Shown: piece after piece, positions 21,780-34,464 of the stretch | Layout of the letters: every line of letters begins with the position of its first letter | Numbering within the stretch: position 1 is the stretch's first letter | Source of the DNA: Melastoma dodecandrum | Lineage: Eukaryota; Streptophyta; Magnoliopsida; Myrtales; Melastomataceae | Reading direction: 5' to 3' | DNA length: 64,000 nucleotides | NCBI GenBank assembly: GCA_029817715.1 | Contig: JARUPY010000189.1 | Location: 1,860,001 to 1,924,000 of the forward strand | Notes under the pieces: generated by a model | Databases searched by the model: none | What the model was told of the DNA's origin: nothing | What the model saw: the letters and a program-made list of their open reading frames with translations, nothing else | Made by a program: the position numbers and the translations under genes

Positions 21780-22600
21780 ATAAACTATCTTTCTAAGAAG
21801 GTAGCATTCTAACAACAATAACTTTGTGATCATTTGGAAAATAAAAATAGTATCCATTTATTTCTTTAGGATAATCTACAAATAAGCACTTATTGGATCT
21901 GGCTGCAAGCTTATTAGAACTTTTGTTCTTTACATAAGCCCATAAGCATCGCAACCCCATACATTGAGATAAGACAAATTCGGTTTCTTGCCAAACCATA
22001 ACTCATATAATGTCTTATCTACAACTTTGAGGTTAAGTATGTATGTTATCTCATTATTGATCTCACCATAAACATGAGTGTGTGTTTTCTCTTTTCTGAA
22101 TCAGCACTCCACTCAATTGTTCGAGGATGTGTGAGTTGTGAAACTATGCCACACTCTTTGAGGTAATCAATGAATTCTTGACTAAGATACTCGTCCCCGT
22201 GATCACTTCAAATGATTTTAATCTTCTAGTCAAGTCGAGTTTCTAGTTCATTCTAGTGTGAGTTGTAAAACTATGCCACACTATTTGAGGTAATCAATGA
22301 ATTATTGACTAAGATACTCGCCCTCATGAGCACTTCAAATGATCTCAATCTTCTTGTCAAGTTGAGTTTCTAATTCATTCTTAAGCAACTTTTTCCGCAT
22401 TAAAAAGATATATCCAAATCTACTAAACTCATCGGTAAAAGTCATAAAGTATATGTAGGTTCCTCTAGCCTGAACTAACAATGATCCACACACATCTCTA
22501 TATATGAATTTTAGCATTTCATTCGCTCTTTCACCAATCTTGGAAAAATATTGCTTGGCCAACTTACCTTATAAAAAAGTTATGCATGTATATATGGATT
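21780..22600 (-). pseudogene. Copia integrase remnant
   Basis: The minus strand encodes integrase wording in broken frames. The core part is at 22562-22335 (FMTFTDEFSRFGYIFLM, LETQLDKKIEII). The C-terminal part with the GKKP-type connector is at 21999-21793 (SNKLAARSNKCLFVDYPKE, NGYYFYFPNDHKVIV). A 127-bp segment within it is tandemly duplicated. No LTRs are seen. Confidence 0.8.
22129..22382. repeat. Tandem duplication, 127-bp period, inside the integrase remnant
   Basis: GTGTGAGTTGTRAAACTATG starts at both 22129 and 22256, and the following about 127 bp match with about a dozen changes. Confidence 0.85.
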
Positions 22601-24579
22601 CTAATTCAAAAGATCTAAATACTTGTTATTAGGTATTTAATAATGTGCCTCTTATTTATTTGACCAAGTCTACAATGCCAAATGTAAGTTGGGCTTGAGT
22701 CACACGATTTCTATTTCTTATTTTCAATGCAATGTAGTAACTCATGTAAGTTTAAAACATACAAATCATTGTTTAAAGATCCATTTTCTAGAAAATATCA
22801 TCCAGATAAAAGGATTACACATTCTCCTTAAATTAAAAAAAAAACCTTTGGTGTCTAAACTAGACACTTAGATGGTGTTCTTAGAAAAATTTAGGACATA
22901 ATATAAATTTCTAATTGAAAAACAAGTCCACTGGATAAACTTATTTTCTAAGTCCTTACAACTAATACAACTACCCTTGATCCATGTAATACCCCAAATT
23001 GGGTAGTCAGTTACTGTAAAAAAAATAAATTAGACAATTAATTAGGCAATCAATAAGGGAGACAATTAGATAATCTCCTCCCGACGTTCCTCCTTCCCCT
23101 CCTGAAACCGGAGGCCGAAGCTCCTCCTTGCTTCACCTAATCGGAGCCAAAGCCTCCTCCTCCAACACCGTAGTGCCCCCTTTGCCCCTCTTCCCGGGAC
23201 ATGATCTGCAAAAGGAGGCACCCACTCGCCCCCTCCAAGGACACAAGCACGAACTGCATCGATTCAAATAATGCTCGGGATGCATTCATGGTCAACGAGT
23301 GCAAGCCACCCCGGTATGTCTTCTTTTCAATTTGTATCCTTCATGAAAGTTATTTAGGACTTACTCTTACACATTACCTTCATTCTCATGTTTGTATAAC
23401 TTGAGTAATTGTCCCAAAGACAAACCTTCGATGGTTGATTAAGGACTTGCAAATTCTTCGTTCCTCGATCTCGGGCCCACATATGGAGTTCCTGACATCG
23501 GAATCAAGTGAAATCAGGCTGTATTACTCCTTCACTCTCTTATCATGGTTGTGATGCGTATTGGGATTTCATTAATTTTTTACATGCCTTTGATTGATTG
23601 CATTTGAGATACACGTGATGGAATCATTTTCTAAAAAACAATGCATGTGTGTACTTAATTTTCATTTTGATATTCCATATTTTTGCTGACTTCAAAATTA
23701 TTTTTATAAGATACTAATTTTTTAAGATATTTTTTTTGACATATTGTGCATTAAATTTGAATTTGTGGTACGAAAGTGATGATTTTTTAAATTATCGCCT
23801 TACTTTATCCTTATTTTCATATCTATTTTACTTGAAATTTCATATCAATTTTTACATTTGTTTAAAATTCTTAAATTTTAGCATGTTTTTTATAACATAA
23901 GTAGCAAATAATTTCTTTTTGTTTCACTGAATTGTGACCTTACTAGGCTAAAATATGCTTAAAACGATTTGGATATGCGATTTGGTCGTGTTTCACAGTC
24001 TCGAAAATGTAAACCAATGCCATTTCTGTTATGGAATCAATTTGCTATGAAATTTAACAAGCATGATTGTTCTTAAGTTAAGCATGTTTTGGCTCTGATT
24101 TTGCCTCATTTTAACTTTTTGATCAAAAGTTACATATTTTTCTCTAAGTAGTATGCAATCAGATTGTGCGTAGGGCACAACCAAATTTCGTGAAATTTTC
24201 TGCAATTTTGGGCCCAACATCTTGAGTCCAAATTTGATAGACCGCATCCCTATTAGGTTAAGGAAATATCCCTATAATTTCATAATTTTTGAGTCAGTTT
24301 ATATATTGTTTGACTTTTTTTTAGTATTGTATCATCTTGTATTGGTCCCGTTAACTTGTTTCATTATTAGGTTTGCAGGTGCATGTGAAATTCATCAATG
24401 CCACAGGTCGACTTCAGTACATCTAGAAGGGATTCTTGAAGCTTCAAGAAACCGATGGAGCATGAAGCGACCCGCAAAGACTTCACAAGAGCGGCCCCAA
24501 CTGACGATACTCAGTCGATGAATAGCCATCCTGGCTGGGCCTAAGGTACAAAAGAGAGGTGCGGGCCTCCCATAATTGT
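22601..24579. other. AT-rich intergenic sequence
   Basis: No gene is recognised. A pyrimidine-rich stretch at 23080-23200 with a 67-residue open frame (23201-23404) shows no family resemblance. Confidence 0.4.
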
Positions 24580-25620
24580 TAATGGCGAAAGACGAGGAGA
24601 TGCGACAAGGCCTCGTTCGCCAGAGGAGAGAGTTGAGGCGAAAGGCGCTCACCTTTTGAATAAAGGCGATATAAAATGCTTCCAAATATAAAAAGTTAAA
24701 ATGGGTTCATAAGACCAATCATTATCATCCGAGGTTGATAAACCCACATTCATCCCCAAAAATATAAAAATTTCAAATGGGTCCATAAGTGCATAAGCTA
24801 ACAAGTTTCATACTCGTAAAGCATAGTAATCAATCATCCATCAGATCTACATCATCATCTGAGGCTCATAAACCACGTCATCATCCAAAAGCAGCACAAA
24901 TTTATTTAACACTGGTGCAGGGATCATAATTAAAATAAAAAGTGGGGAGGAAAATTATCTCACTATAGAAGTAAATTAGAAGCCAGAAAAATATGGCGCC
25001 ATGAAACATCTATATTGTATGACCTATTTTTCTTATCTGCAGAGAAAAAATATAATAAAGGGAAACTACGCAGTTCGTGCATGAATGAAATACTAAGTTA
25101 GCTAATCATGGTCCTCATAAGTCAGGGTAGAATGAAACACCCGCGAGCATCAGAAGCCAAGGCAGAAGTCAAGCCAGTGGCGAGACAAGCCGAGCCATTT
25201 TAGGAGCAACAGAACTCGTATCCAAGATAAAGAAACAAGAATCGGAGGCTTATAGCAGAAATGCCGACGCCCACACGGATAGCGGAGGCCGGGGAGGGTA
25301 TGGATGGGGCAGGCAGGGAGGCGATGTCGAGAACTAGGAGATGGCTCAATAGATATAATTGTTTCGATTTTACTAAATGGTCCTTAAATTTTTAAATTTG
25401 TGATAAATAGGTCTTTCTTCTTCTCCCTCCGCCCCCTGTCGTCGCCTTTTACAAAATGCGTGCCTTTTGGTCGCCTTTCGCTTGGCCAAAATGCGAGAAA
25501 AGGCGAAAAAAGGCAACGTCTTAGGAACTCGCCTTGACCAAGTGAATGACGATTTGCCATCGCCTGCCTCGCCCTCGCCATAGGCGTCGCCTTTTGGCGC
25601 CTTTTCCACCTATAACGGGC
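24580..25620 (-). repeat. GGCG-rich dispersed repeat, copy A
   Basis: Both ends are rich in GGCGA/CGCCTTT subrepeats (24580-24670 and 25433-25610), with about 760 bp of ordinary sequence between. The 23-bp stretch at 24634-24656 is identical in reverse complement to 49362-49384. On the minus strand the 25.6-kb end shares AGGCGACCAAAAG and GAGGCAGGCGA with 48470-48560. This suggests two opposite-orientation copies of one element of about 1 kb. No coding region or clear terminal inverted repeat is present. Confidence 0.5.
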
Positions 25621-26265
25621 CATGAGCCCAAGTGCATAGGCCCACGATCATCATTCCTCTCTGCCTACATTTTATCTAAATAATTGTTTGTGGTTGAGTA
25701 CATATTGTTAAGCACATAGACTTATTATTGTTTGTTGTTTGCTAATTAACATACATCAGTTCGGCCCCAAAAGACCGAATCAGGTCCAACGTCCTTAAAA
25801 CAAAGACATGAGTTTGGTTTGATGTCTGGATCGGGTCTAAGCTTCCCTTTGTGGATCATCCTCCGCTTTTCTCCTATAATCTCCTAAAGAGCGTGGAGAC
25901 AATCGACGAGGGTTCGGGCAGGCCTGATTAGGACTCAAGAGAGGATCCGACCCGGTCTTTTCAGCAGCATTCGGCGTTCGAGTCGAGGCACCAACCAGAT
26001 GGGCCGAGGAGCAAGTCTGAATCCTCGTGTCGTCCAAACCGCACGCGCGTGCTAGGCTGAAAGGCGCACGTACACTCCATTAGCCACTCATAGGTTTATT
26101 CTTGCCATTGGACAATCATATGCATTTACTTAGTTCCTGTAGGTAAACACATATATGAAAACTACATCCTGAATCTAGGACCAATGAGGATGAAACATAA
26201 AATTTTCATTCAATCATTAAAATACTTGAAGCACTTAACCCATTGGTATTTTTCTTCTGAAAGAT
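25621..26265. other. Intergenic sequence, nothing recognised
   Basis: Moderately GC-rich at 25840-26060, otherwise AT-rich. No coding or RNA signal is supported. Confidence 0.4.
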
Positions 26266-26267
26266 AT

Positions 26268-26950
26268 AACAATTCTTCTTCCAATGGCCTTTCTTACCAC
26301 AGTGAAAGCATATAGCTTCCATCTCATCATATTAGGGAATCTACTGTCCCTTTTTTAGTTTGGGTCTTGGGACAGAGTGTGTTGACGCCTTCGTTTCTTG
26401 ACCTTGGGGTTGAACTTCTCCATACTCCTTCTCTTGCTGGTATTTCCGACCAGCATTGCACTTAAAATAGTTTTCTCTTTCATGACTTTCTTTACAGTCC
26501 TGAGTATGGTTAACATATTGACAAAACTCTTCTCCATATTGTTCATATTGAAGTTCATTACGAACGAAGCAAAAGATAGAGACAGGGAACACAAAATATC
26601 ATTCACAACCACATGGATGTCTATCTTGGAACCCAATCTTACAAGCTTCTCAATATACCCTATCATCTTGAGTACATGAAGTCCGACTCGGTACCCTTCC
26701 TGCAACTTAGTCCCAAAAAATGCTCAAGAGATTAATCTCCCTAGCTCTCATATTCTCATTTGCTTCTGTAACTCTAGAGACATTACATACAACATGAGTC
26801 AATGCATGTCAATAGCATCTTCCACATAATGGTAATGAATGATCCAATCTGCTTCAGAAGTGTCTACATTGGGCATAGCCGATGGCTCAAAATCTTGTAC
26901 ATGAAACTATCTTTCTTGTTTTAGTACAATATTGAGCTTTTGCTACCAAT
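26268..26950 (-). pseudogene. Copia gag remnant with possible primer binding site
   Basis: Minus-strand wording EGYRVGLHVLKMIGYIEKL and NFNMNNMEKSFVNML is typical of plant copia Gag. It is followed at about 26315-26270 by a CCHC knuckle (CFHCGKKGHWKKNC). On the same strand TGGTAGCAAAAGC at about 26950-26936 resembles the Met-tRNA primer site. Frames are broken, including before the Gag core. With the integrase remnant at 21.8-22.6 kb on the same strand, it could be the 5' part of one element split by about 3.7 kb of later insertions. Confidence 0.75.
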
Positions 26951-27864
26951 TCGGGTAGTTCGCCCGTGGAGGATATTTTCTTTTCTAAGATTCTTCGTAG
27001 CGAAAGGCTAGTCGACATCTATTGCAGATAAAAAATAGATAACCATTTGTGAATATAAAGGACTTTTATAAACTCCTACTATTTTATTCAAACCTTATAG
27101 CCCTTACCATTAAATTCGGAAATTAGTTGGTAATTATTCCTAGTTGGTCCAAATACTCACATTATATAATATGCACATAATTGAGTTGTACCTACATAAC
27201 ATAGTCATTAATAGACATTGCTTGCCAGTCACAAATCTATGTGACCCTCGATATACTTAACTTGGGTTAATATTTTATGAAACCCCTCGCCCATCAAATA
27301 AATTGACCTTAGCTGAGCTAACACTAGTTAATTTGAATTAAGTCGACTCATTAATAAATTATGAAAAACTACAGTTGTACTAATGTGAGCCCACAACTGA
27401 GCTATAGTGACTCACGAAGTACATCGGTTATTTTCATTATCATTAATGAAGGGGAGACAAAATTTGACCTAATATATTTAGGGGATTTAAATTTAAATAT
27501 CTTACCATATGTGCATTATTAATGGGATTAACTATTTTACTTAATTTAAAGCCCATTTTATAGCCCAAATGACTTGTATATTTCTCGGTCATATTATAAG
27601 TTTGGCTAATTCCATAACTTGGGGCCAGCTATAATCGAGCTCGATCTAAAATATTTAGACCTATACTTAAGTTACTTTTAGTTATCTCGTAGCATTTTTA
27701 GTTTTAGTACAATGTGTCAAAATTTAACGTAACAACTCACGGGCTTTTAGTAATAATTTAGTAAGACTCGGAGGAGTAATTTTAAATTGTCCCTTTTCAC
27801 TATTAGTTGAACCAAATTTAGTTCAATTAAACTTTCAGATCCGCTCGTCTGAGTATATTAGATA
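26951..27864. other. AT-rich sequence, possible eroded LTR
   Basis: On the minus strand this lies upstream of the primer-site-like motif, where a 5' LTR would be expected, but I could not find a second copy to prove it. No genes are seen. Confidence 0.3.
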
Positions 27865-28083
27865 TGTTGTAAAACAAATGACAGGAAGGAGAAAAGATAG
27901 TAAAAGATAAACAAACAGGAGATTTTTATTCCTTTTCTTAAGACCATACATATGTACATATGAGCACTTATTTATAGGAGAATTACAAAGGTAATGGAAA
28001 GATTACAAATGTAACGTAACATTAATAATTCATTCTATTTTAATAGGAGTCATAATGACATTCAAATCACAATATTTATAATA
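27865..28083 (-). repeat. Probable 3' LTR of the second copia element
   Basis: Read on minus it begins TATTATAAATATTGTG right after the polypurine tract and ends TTTTACAACA. A TATA box sits about two thirds along. The partner LTR was not found. Confidence 0.6.
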
Positions 28084-31000
28084 TTCCCCTTTGAATGTCT
28101 ATTATGATACTGTCTCGTTAAAAACCTTTCCAGGAAAACCCTGAGGAAAAAACCATGGTAAAGGAAACATAGTACATTATGTTTACTCCCCTTCTTAGTA
28201 ACATCACTTTAAATCTCCAAGTTTGCGCATTTCAATTTTATACAAAAGCCTTTCAAAAATTGTTGTATGCAAAACCTTTGTGAATAAATCTGTCAGATTT
28301 TCTGATGAACATATTTGTTGAACGTCAATATCACCACTTTTCTGGAGATCATGGGTGAAAAAGAATTTCGGAGATATATGGTTCGTTCGATCACCTTTGA
28401 TATATCCCCCTTTAATTGAGCAATGCAAGTAGCATTATCCTCATATAAAATTATTGGGGAATTCTTATTTATGGATAAGCCGCATCACCGTCGAATATGA
28501 TATATAACTAATCTCAACCATACACAATTTCTACTAGCTTCATGAATTGCAATAATCTCATAATGGTTAGATGATGTGGCGATAATTGTTTGTTTCATAG
28601 ATCCCGATGATATAGCAGTACCATCACATGTAAATAAATAACCCGTTTGTGATTTACCATTATAAGGGTCGAATAAGTATCCTACATCTGCATACCTTCA
28701 GGCACATATGGATAATATAATCTCATGTCCATATTTCCTCGAAGATACCGAAAAATATGCTTAATTCCATTCCAATGTCTCCTCGTCGGTGAAGAACTCT
28801 ATCTTGCTAATAAATTCACTGCAAATAATATATCAGGTCTATTATGACTAGCAAGATACATTAGTGCTCCAATAGCACTAAGATATGATACTTCAGGACG
28901 AATTAGTTCTTCATCATTCATTCAAGGACGAAATGTATCTTTATTTACATCAAGCGATCTCATAACCATTGGACTACTCAAGGGATGTGCTTTATCCATA
29001 TAAAATCTTTTTAACACTTTTGATCTATAAGCAGATTGATGGACGAAAATTCAATTCTCTAAATGCTCAATCTGTAAGTCAAGACATAACTTTGTTTTCC
29101 TAAGATCTTTCATCTCAAATTATTGCTTGAGGTAATCAACTATTTCAGACAGTTCATCAGTGGTTCCAATAATATTCGGATCGTCAACATAAATCGCAAT
29201 TATTACAAATTGTGATCCGGATCTCTTAATAAACACACATGAACAAATTGAATCATTTTGATATCCATTTTTTAATAAATATTCACCGAGACGTTTATAT
29301 CACATATGTCCAGATAGTTTCAATCCATAAAGAGATCTGCATAATTTGACCGAGTAAAGGCCTCGACGATCTGAATTATACGCTTCTGGCAATTTGAATC
29401 ATTCAAGGAGTTTCATGTATATATTGTTCTCAAGAGAACCATCTAAGTATACTATAACGACATCCATTAATCTCATCTCCAACATCTCATGGATTGATAA
29501 ACTAATCAGATATCTCAATGTTGTTGCATTCACCACATGAGAATATGTCTCCTCATAATCAATACGAGGTCTCTGCGAGAATCCCTGGGCAATAAGTCGT
29601 GTCTTATATCTGACAATCTCATTTTTATCATTTCTTTTCATTGCAAATACCCATTTATAATTGATCGGTTTTACACCTTCAGGTGTACGAACTACATGTC
29701 CAAAACCTTTATGTTTTGCGAGCGATTTTAATTTTGCTTCAATCGCATCTTTCCATTTTGGCCAATCATTTCTTTGTTTGCATTCTTCAACATACTTTGG
29801 TTCAAGATCCTCGTCTTCATTTACAATATCGTATGCCATAGCATATGCAAAATTTTCATCGACGTCGATTTTATCTCGATTCCATCTCTTTCCAGTCAAA
29901 ACATAATTGATAAATCTCTTCATTTTCAGGTACATGTGATTCTTTTGGAATCATTTTCTCAATGACTGGAGGCTCTTCTAGAGCAACTGTTCTCTCAGTT
30001 TGAGCCTTTATTTCTTTTCTTTTCCGAGGATTTTTATCTTTGGAACCGACTGGTTTACCATGTTTCACTTGCATTTTAGGCTCATTAGCAATACTAGGTT
30101 GTCCTTCAGGGACATCAATTCTTATTAGAGCATTTGCAGCTCGAATATAAGACTTTGCACTTTCTTAGGGTCAGTAAAAGCATCTGGCAATTGATTTGCT
30201 AAATTTTACAAGTGAATAATTTTCTGAACTTCGAGTTCAGATTGCTTTGTACGAGGATCATAGTGAGCCAATGATAACTCACGCCAGATTATTTCTTTTT
30301 CCCGGCTGCTTATTTTCCCCTTTTAATATCGTAAATGTCATTTCATCAAATTGACAATCAGCAAAACGTGCCGTAAATATAGCTCTCGTTAACAGTTCTA
30401 AATATTTAATTATAGATCGTCATTCATATCCGACATATATCCTCATCTCCTTTGGGGTCCCATCTTTGTGCGTTGTGGTGGAGCAATGGGCACATATACC
30501 GCACACCCGAAAATTCTTAGATAAGATATATTTGGTTCCTGACCATAAATCATTTGCAAAGGGGAAACCTCATTATAATTTATTTGTCTGATGCGAATTA
30601 ATGCTGCCGCGTGCAAAATGGCATGTCCCCAAACATGAATTGGGAGTTTTGTTCTCATAAACAATGGTCTTGCAATTAATTGAAGACATTTTATCAATTA
30701 CTCTGCAAGGCCATTTTGTGTGTGAACATGTGTTATTGGATGTTCAACACTTATTCCAGTTGACATACAATAATCATTAAAAGCTTGAGAAGTAAATTCT
30801 CGGGCATTATCAAGACGAATACATTTTAATGGATAATCCGAGAAATGAGCTCGTAATTTAATAATTTGAGCAAGCAATCTTGCAAATGCTTGATTACGAG
30901 TTGATAATAAACACACATGGGACCATCTAGTCGATGCGTCAATTAATACTATAAAATATCTGAATGCTAAACATGGTGGATGAATAGGCCCATATATATC

Positions 31001-31670
31001 ACTTTGTATTCTTTCAAGAAATTTCAAGGGTTTAGCCTTAATTTTCGATGGTGATGTCCTAATTATTAACTTCCCTTGGGAACAAGCGGCACATGAAAAT
31101 TCATTGGGGAGAAAAATCTTCTGGTTTTTTCAATGAATGCCCATACGAATGATTAATTATTCTTCGCATCATTATAGCTCCAGGATGCCCAAATCGATCA
31201 TGCCATGTAATAAAATTATTTTGGTCACAAACTTCTGGTTTGTAATGACATGTATTTCACAAACACTTATATTTGTATGGTATAATCTAGAGGAAACTGC
31301 GGGTAGTTTTTCTAACATACATTTCTTACCTGAGATGATACTTGTAATACACAAATATTCTTTGTCATTTTCATTTTAAGTCTAAATGTGATATCCATTT
31401 TTGCGAATATCTTTAAAACTCAACAAATTTCTCTGAGACTTAGAGTAATACGATGCATTATCGATACAAAGATTTGTTCCTCTGGATAATAAGATATTTG
31501 CTCTTCCGGAGCCCTCAATGATTTTTGTACTTCTAGATATCGTATTGATACTTATTTCGTTAATTACCAAGACGGTAAAGAATTTTTTGCTTTTCAAAAT
31601 AGTATGTGTCTACGAGACAGGTGTATTTTTCATTCGTTGACAATTCGCTTCCGGGAACCTCCATTTTCTT
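27865..31670 (-). mobile_element. Second copia element, 5' truncated, broken
   Basis: On the minus strand, in order: end of protease (31597-31382, SQRNLLSFKDIRKNGYHI), integrase (31027-30698, RIQSDIYGPIHPPC, YFIVLIDASTRWSHV, LDNAREFTSQAFNDYC; continued 30697-30443), connector, reverse transcriptase (29935-29399, YKWVFAMKRNDKNEIVRYK), RNase H and C-terminal end (to 28204), a polypurine tract (AAAGGGGAA at about 28092-28084) and one LTR-like segment (28083-27865, containing CTATAAATAAGTGC). Stops and shifts divide every domain. Gag and the 5' LTR are missing on the right. It is a different family from the 2.4-8.7 kb element. Confidence 0.85.
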
Positions 31671-33754
31671 CATGAAATTAAATAAAATATTAAGATTTAA
31701 AGATATAAAAAACACATATAAAATAATAACAATAATTTTAAAAAGAATACAAAAATAACAGCATTGATGCTCGTGGCTTGGTGGTTTAGGTCTTAGCTTT
31801 CTAATCAAGTGGTTGGAGATGGAACTCTTGTATCATTATTATTTAACAAAAAAGTAACTTGATTTCTCGATTTTGTTAGTCTTAATATCGATATCAATTT
31901 GTTATATAAAATCAATCCTTTATCATATATACAAAAGATTGACATTTAAATATTCATTCGATAATTAGATTTATATAATAGGATATGAATAACGTAACAA
32001 TTAATTCAGAATTTAAATTCACCATTTAAATAAGTTTCTATTTATTAAACAAAATAACTAGAATTCTACTATGATTGCAAGATATGTTTAGTTTAGTTAA
32101 AACAAATAAAATAATAATAAAATTCATTCATTAAAACGAATGGTTTATACTATATGATCACAAAATATCTCTAATACCACCGTTGTATTTCACTGGGTAC
32201 AGCGGAAGCTCATTTAAAAAAAAACAATCTGAAATTGATCTCGAATTTATGTGATACATATAAATCGAATAGTAAAATTCGTAAAATAAAATAGTATCTC
32301 GTACAAGTATAGTTTGGAACACCACCATTTTTTTGAAAATCTCAAACGCGACTCCTCTAAATGTACCCATACACACACGATACACGAACACTTTGAACTC
32401 CTTTTGGCGTTAGCTGTATTAACTTTCTCTTTCGGAGGCCTCAATATACTTTTCTTTGTTTGTAACCAAAAATGTAATTCTCTCGCCCGTCGACCTATTT
32501 ACTAATTTATAAAGTAAGCTTTCTTAACTGGTATGGCACCAACTTACAATTTTAAATGTTGAAAATTAAATCAAGTCATATCACGTAGCATGGCTACGAA
32601 TCCTTTTTCACCCAATTAGCTACTTGTGTTAAAATGGATTTTTAACGTGGAGATATCGTCTTAGTAGTAGATTAAATAATAATATAATAATAGATTACAT
32701 CATGTGGACTAGCTGAATATGTACCATTTTTAATGTTCATGTCTAAAATTTCATTTTTCCAAAAAAAGTCGATAGGATCCTTAAAGGCAAGGAAGATCCG
32801 TATGACCACACTTGAATCCAATAATAGGATTTTAGGCTTTCGATATTTCATAATATATTTGTAATCCAATAAATTATAATTTTGAAACTTATTTTATTTT
32901 ATAATTAAAAAAATATGTCAACGTTGACGTGTTTCTGCATGCGACCCTCTAGGTTCTATATACGAAGGTAATGTATATTCACATACCGACTGAGGTAACC
33001 GTCTAACAACATTTTCAGCCACCCATCGTAACAGAATATTGGTCATAAACCAAAATCGCAATAAAACAATTACGGTGTAATTAAATTTCTTCAACTCGCC
33101 GACATCCGGATTAATTCAGTGCATTATACGTCATCATTGGATTAATCGTCTTACTTGATTTTTGAGATATAATAAATCTTAACTTGAATGATAAACATTC
33201 ATCGACGACCGTTAAAATCACTAATATCTCAATTAAGAGGGCGGGATGTCAACCCCCTAATCCAAGAGAGCGATGAATATATATTGACTCAACATTATTA
33301 TCCTCTTTACGCTTCACTATACACCCAATAATTGTATTACTCACAAGCCGATCAAAGACTACTTTTAATAGCATCAAAGTGCATAACTCCACGCATAGAA
33401 TAAATAAATGTATCAAGTCATGAGATTAATTACACTAATTCAATAAGAGAAGTGAACAATTATGCTTAACATATGGTATTATCTATAAACGGGTCATGTC
33501 TAGTGTACCCTTAAACTTGGATATTCATTCATCGCTCTAACTCGACTTAAGTTATACTTGGCGTTGATCTACATATTTATGTCCCCTTTGAATATCTATC
33601 CGATCAGATAATTTTATATTAACAAATAATCAATCTATAAGTTTTTATAATAAATTAATTACGAATAGAAAAGTAATTAATAAACACTAAATAATTATCT
33701 TTATTAATAACTATTCGTATATATTAAAAAGTATCTTAGTACGTATATGCAGAT
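31671..33754. other. AT-rich intergenic sequence
   Basis: Very AT-rich, with many stops in all frames. A weakly SINE-like stretch lies near 31770-31830. No gene is recognised. Confidence 0.5.
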
Positions 33755-34300
33755 AGTAATAATTGGACCACCCATGTTGATGTTGTAAGATAAATCCATG
33801 TGAGTCGTGAATGAATGAGAAACTAAGAAAGGTGGATCCTTCCATAATAGGAATCTATCTCTCTGAATGAAGAGCTCACAATAATTTTATGGTGTGTTTG
33901 ATTTAAGGATTCGTCTATGAAATGGAATGGACAAATAATTTTATTTTTCTTATTTTTTTTATTCCATTCATTTACTTTTCATTCTATTCAATTTCCTAAA
34001 TTTTAAAGAGAAACGAAAGGAACGAGTATTCTCTAGCTCAAGGGAACGATCATTCCGCTGTGCATTCCATTATCTTCCTCTCTTCGTCTTCTTCCTTAAC
34101 TAAACATACCATTTCTTTAAATAATTCACCTTCTAATTACGTTTTTTCCTCCCTCCAAAAAGGTTATTAACTTAGTGAGCCATCCAATATCGCTGCTAAT
34201 TGTCCCTTGATGTTTTGGGAAGATAGTCATCTGTAACAACCCAAGAGGCATTCTCAGAGATGCGCCGACTCGAATAATCTACCCAAAGCTACAAACATAT
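33755..34300 (-). pseudogene. Partial, disrupted copy of the HPCA1-like receptor kinase
   Basis: Bases 33755-33885 match the functional gene at about 13388-13520 (exon 4, the intron before it and the end of exon 3): for example 39 of 49 bases agree across TGGACC...TGTTGTAAGA. Bases 34168-34290 match 13525-13640 (rest of exon 3 and the next intron; GATGTTYTGRGAAGAYAG shared). Orientation and order are the same, but a MITE-like insertion lies between them. Only the N-terminal LRR area is present. It is a dead fragment of a second receptor gene about 20 kb from the intact one. Confidence 0.8.
33891..34110. mobile_element. MITE-like insertion in the receptor kinase fragment
   Basis: About 220 bp with imperfect terminal inverted repeats: GGTGTGTTTGATTTAAGGA on the left against GGTATGTTTAGTTAAGGA from the right end. 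The GGTGTGTTTG...GAATGGAATG wording is common in plant hAT-like miniature elements. No clear target duplication was found, and the right border could extend to about 34163. Confidence 0.6.
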
Positions 34301-34464
34301 ACTCATTCATTAAAAAGAGCTACAATACGATTGGAAATATCTAGGTTGACACGTCATCAGGTATACCCCCTGGCCAACCCCATCGTCTTCTTCGCTTTCT
34401 TTTCCGCTCAAACCCTCAACTTCCCTCCTTAAACCCTAAAATCTTTGCATCTCTGTCTCCCAGT
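34301..34464 (+). promoter_or_regulatory. Promoter and 5' UTR of the DEAD-box gene
   Basis: Contains a telo-box-like TTAAACCCTAAAA at 34430-34442 and pyrimidine-rich leader sequence just before the ATG. Telo-boxes are common in plant genes for RNA metabolism and growth. Confidence 0.5.

Noticed and set aside
31765..31835. SINE-like stretch with TGGCTTGGTGG (A-box-like)
   Set aside because: No convincing B box at the right spacing and no tail or target duplication.
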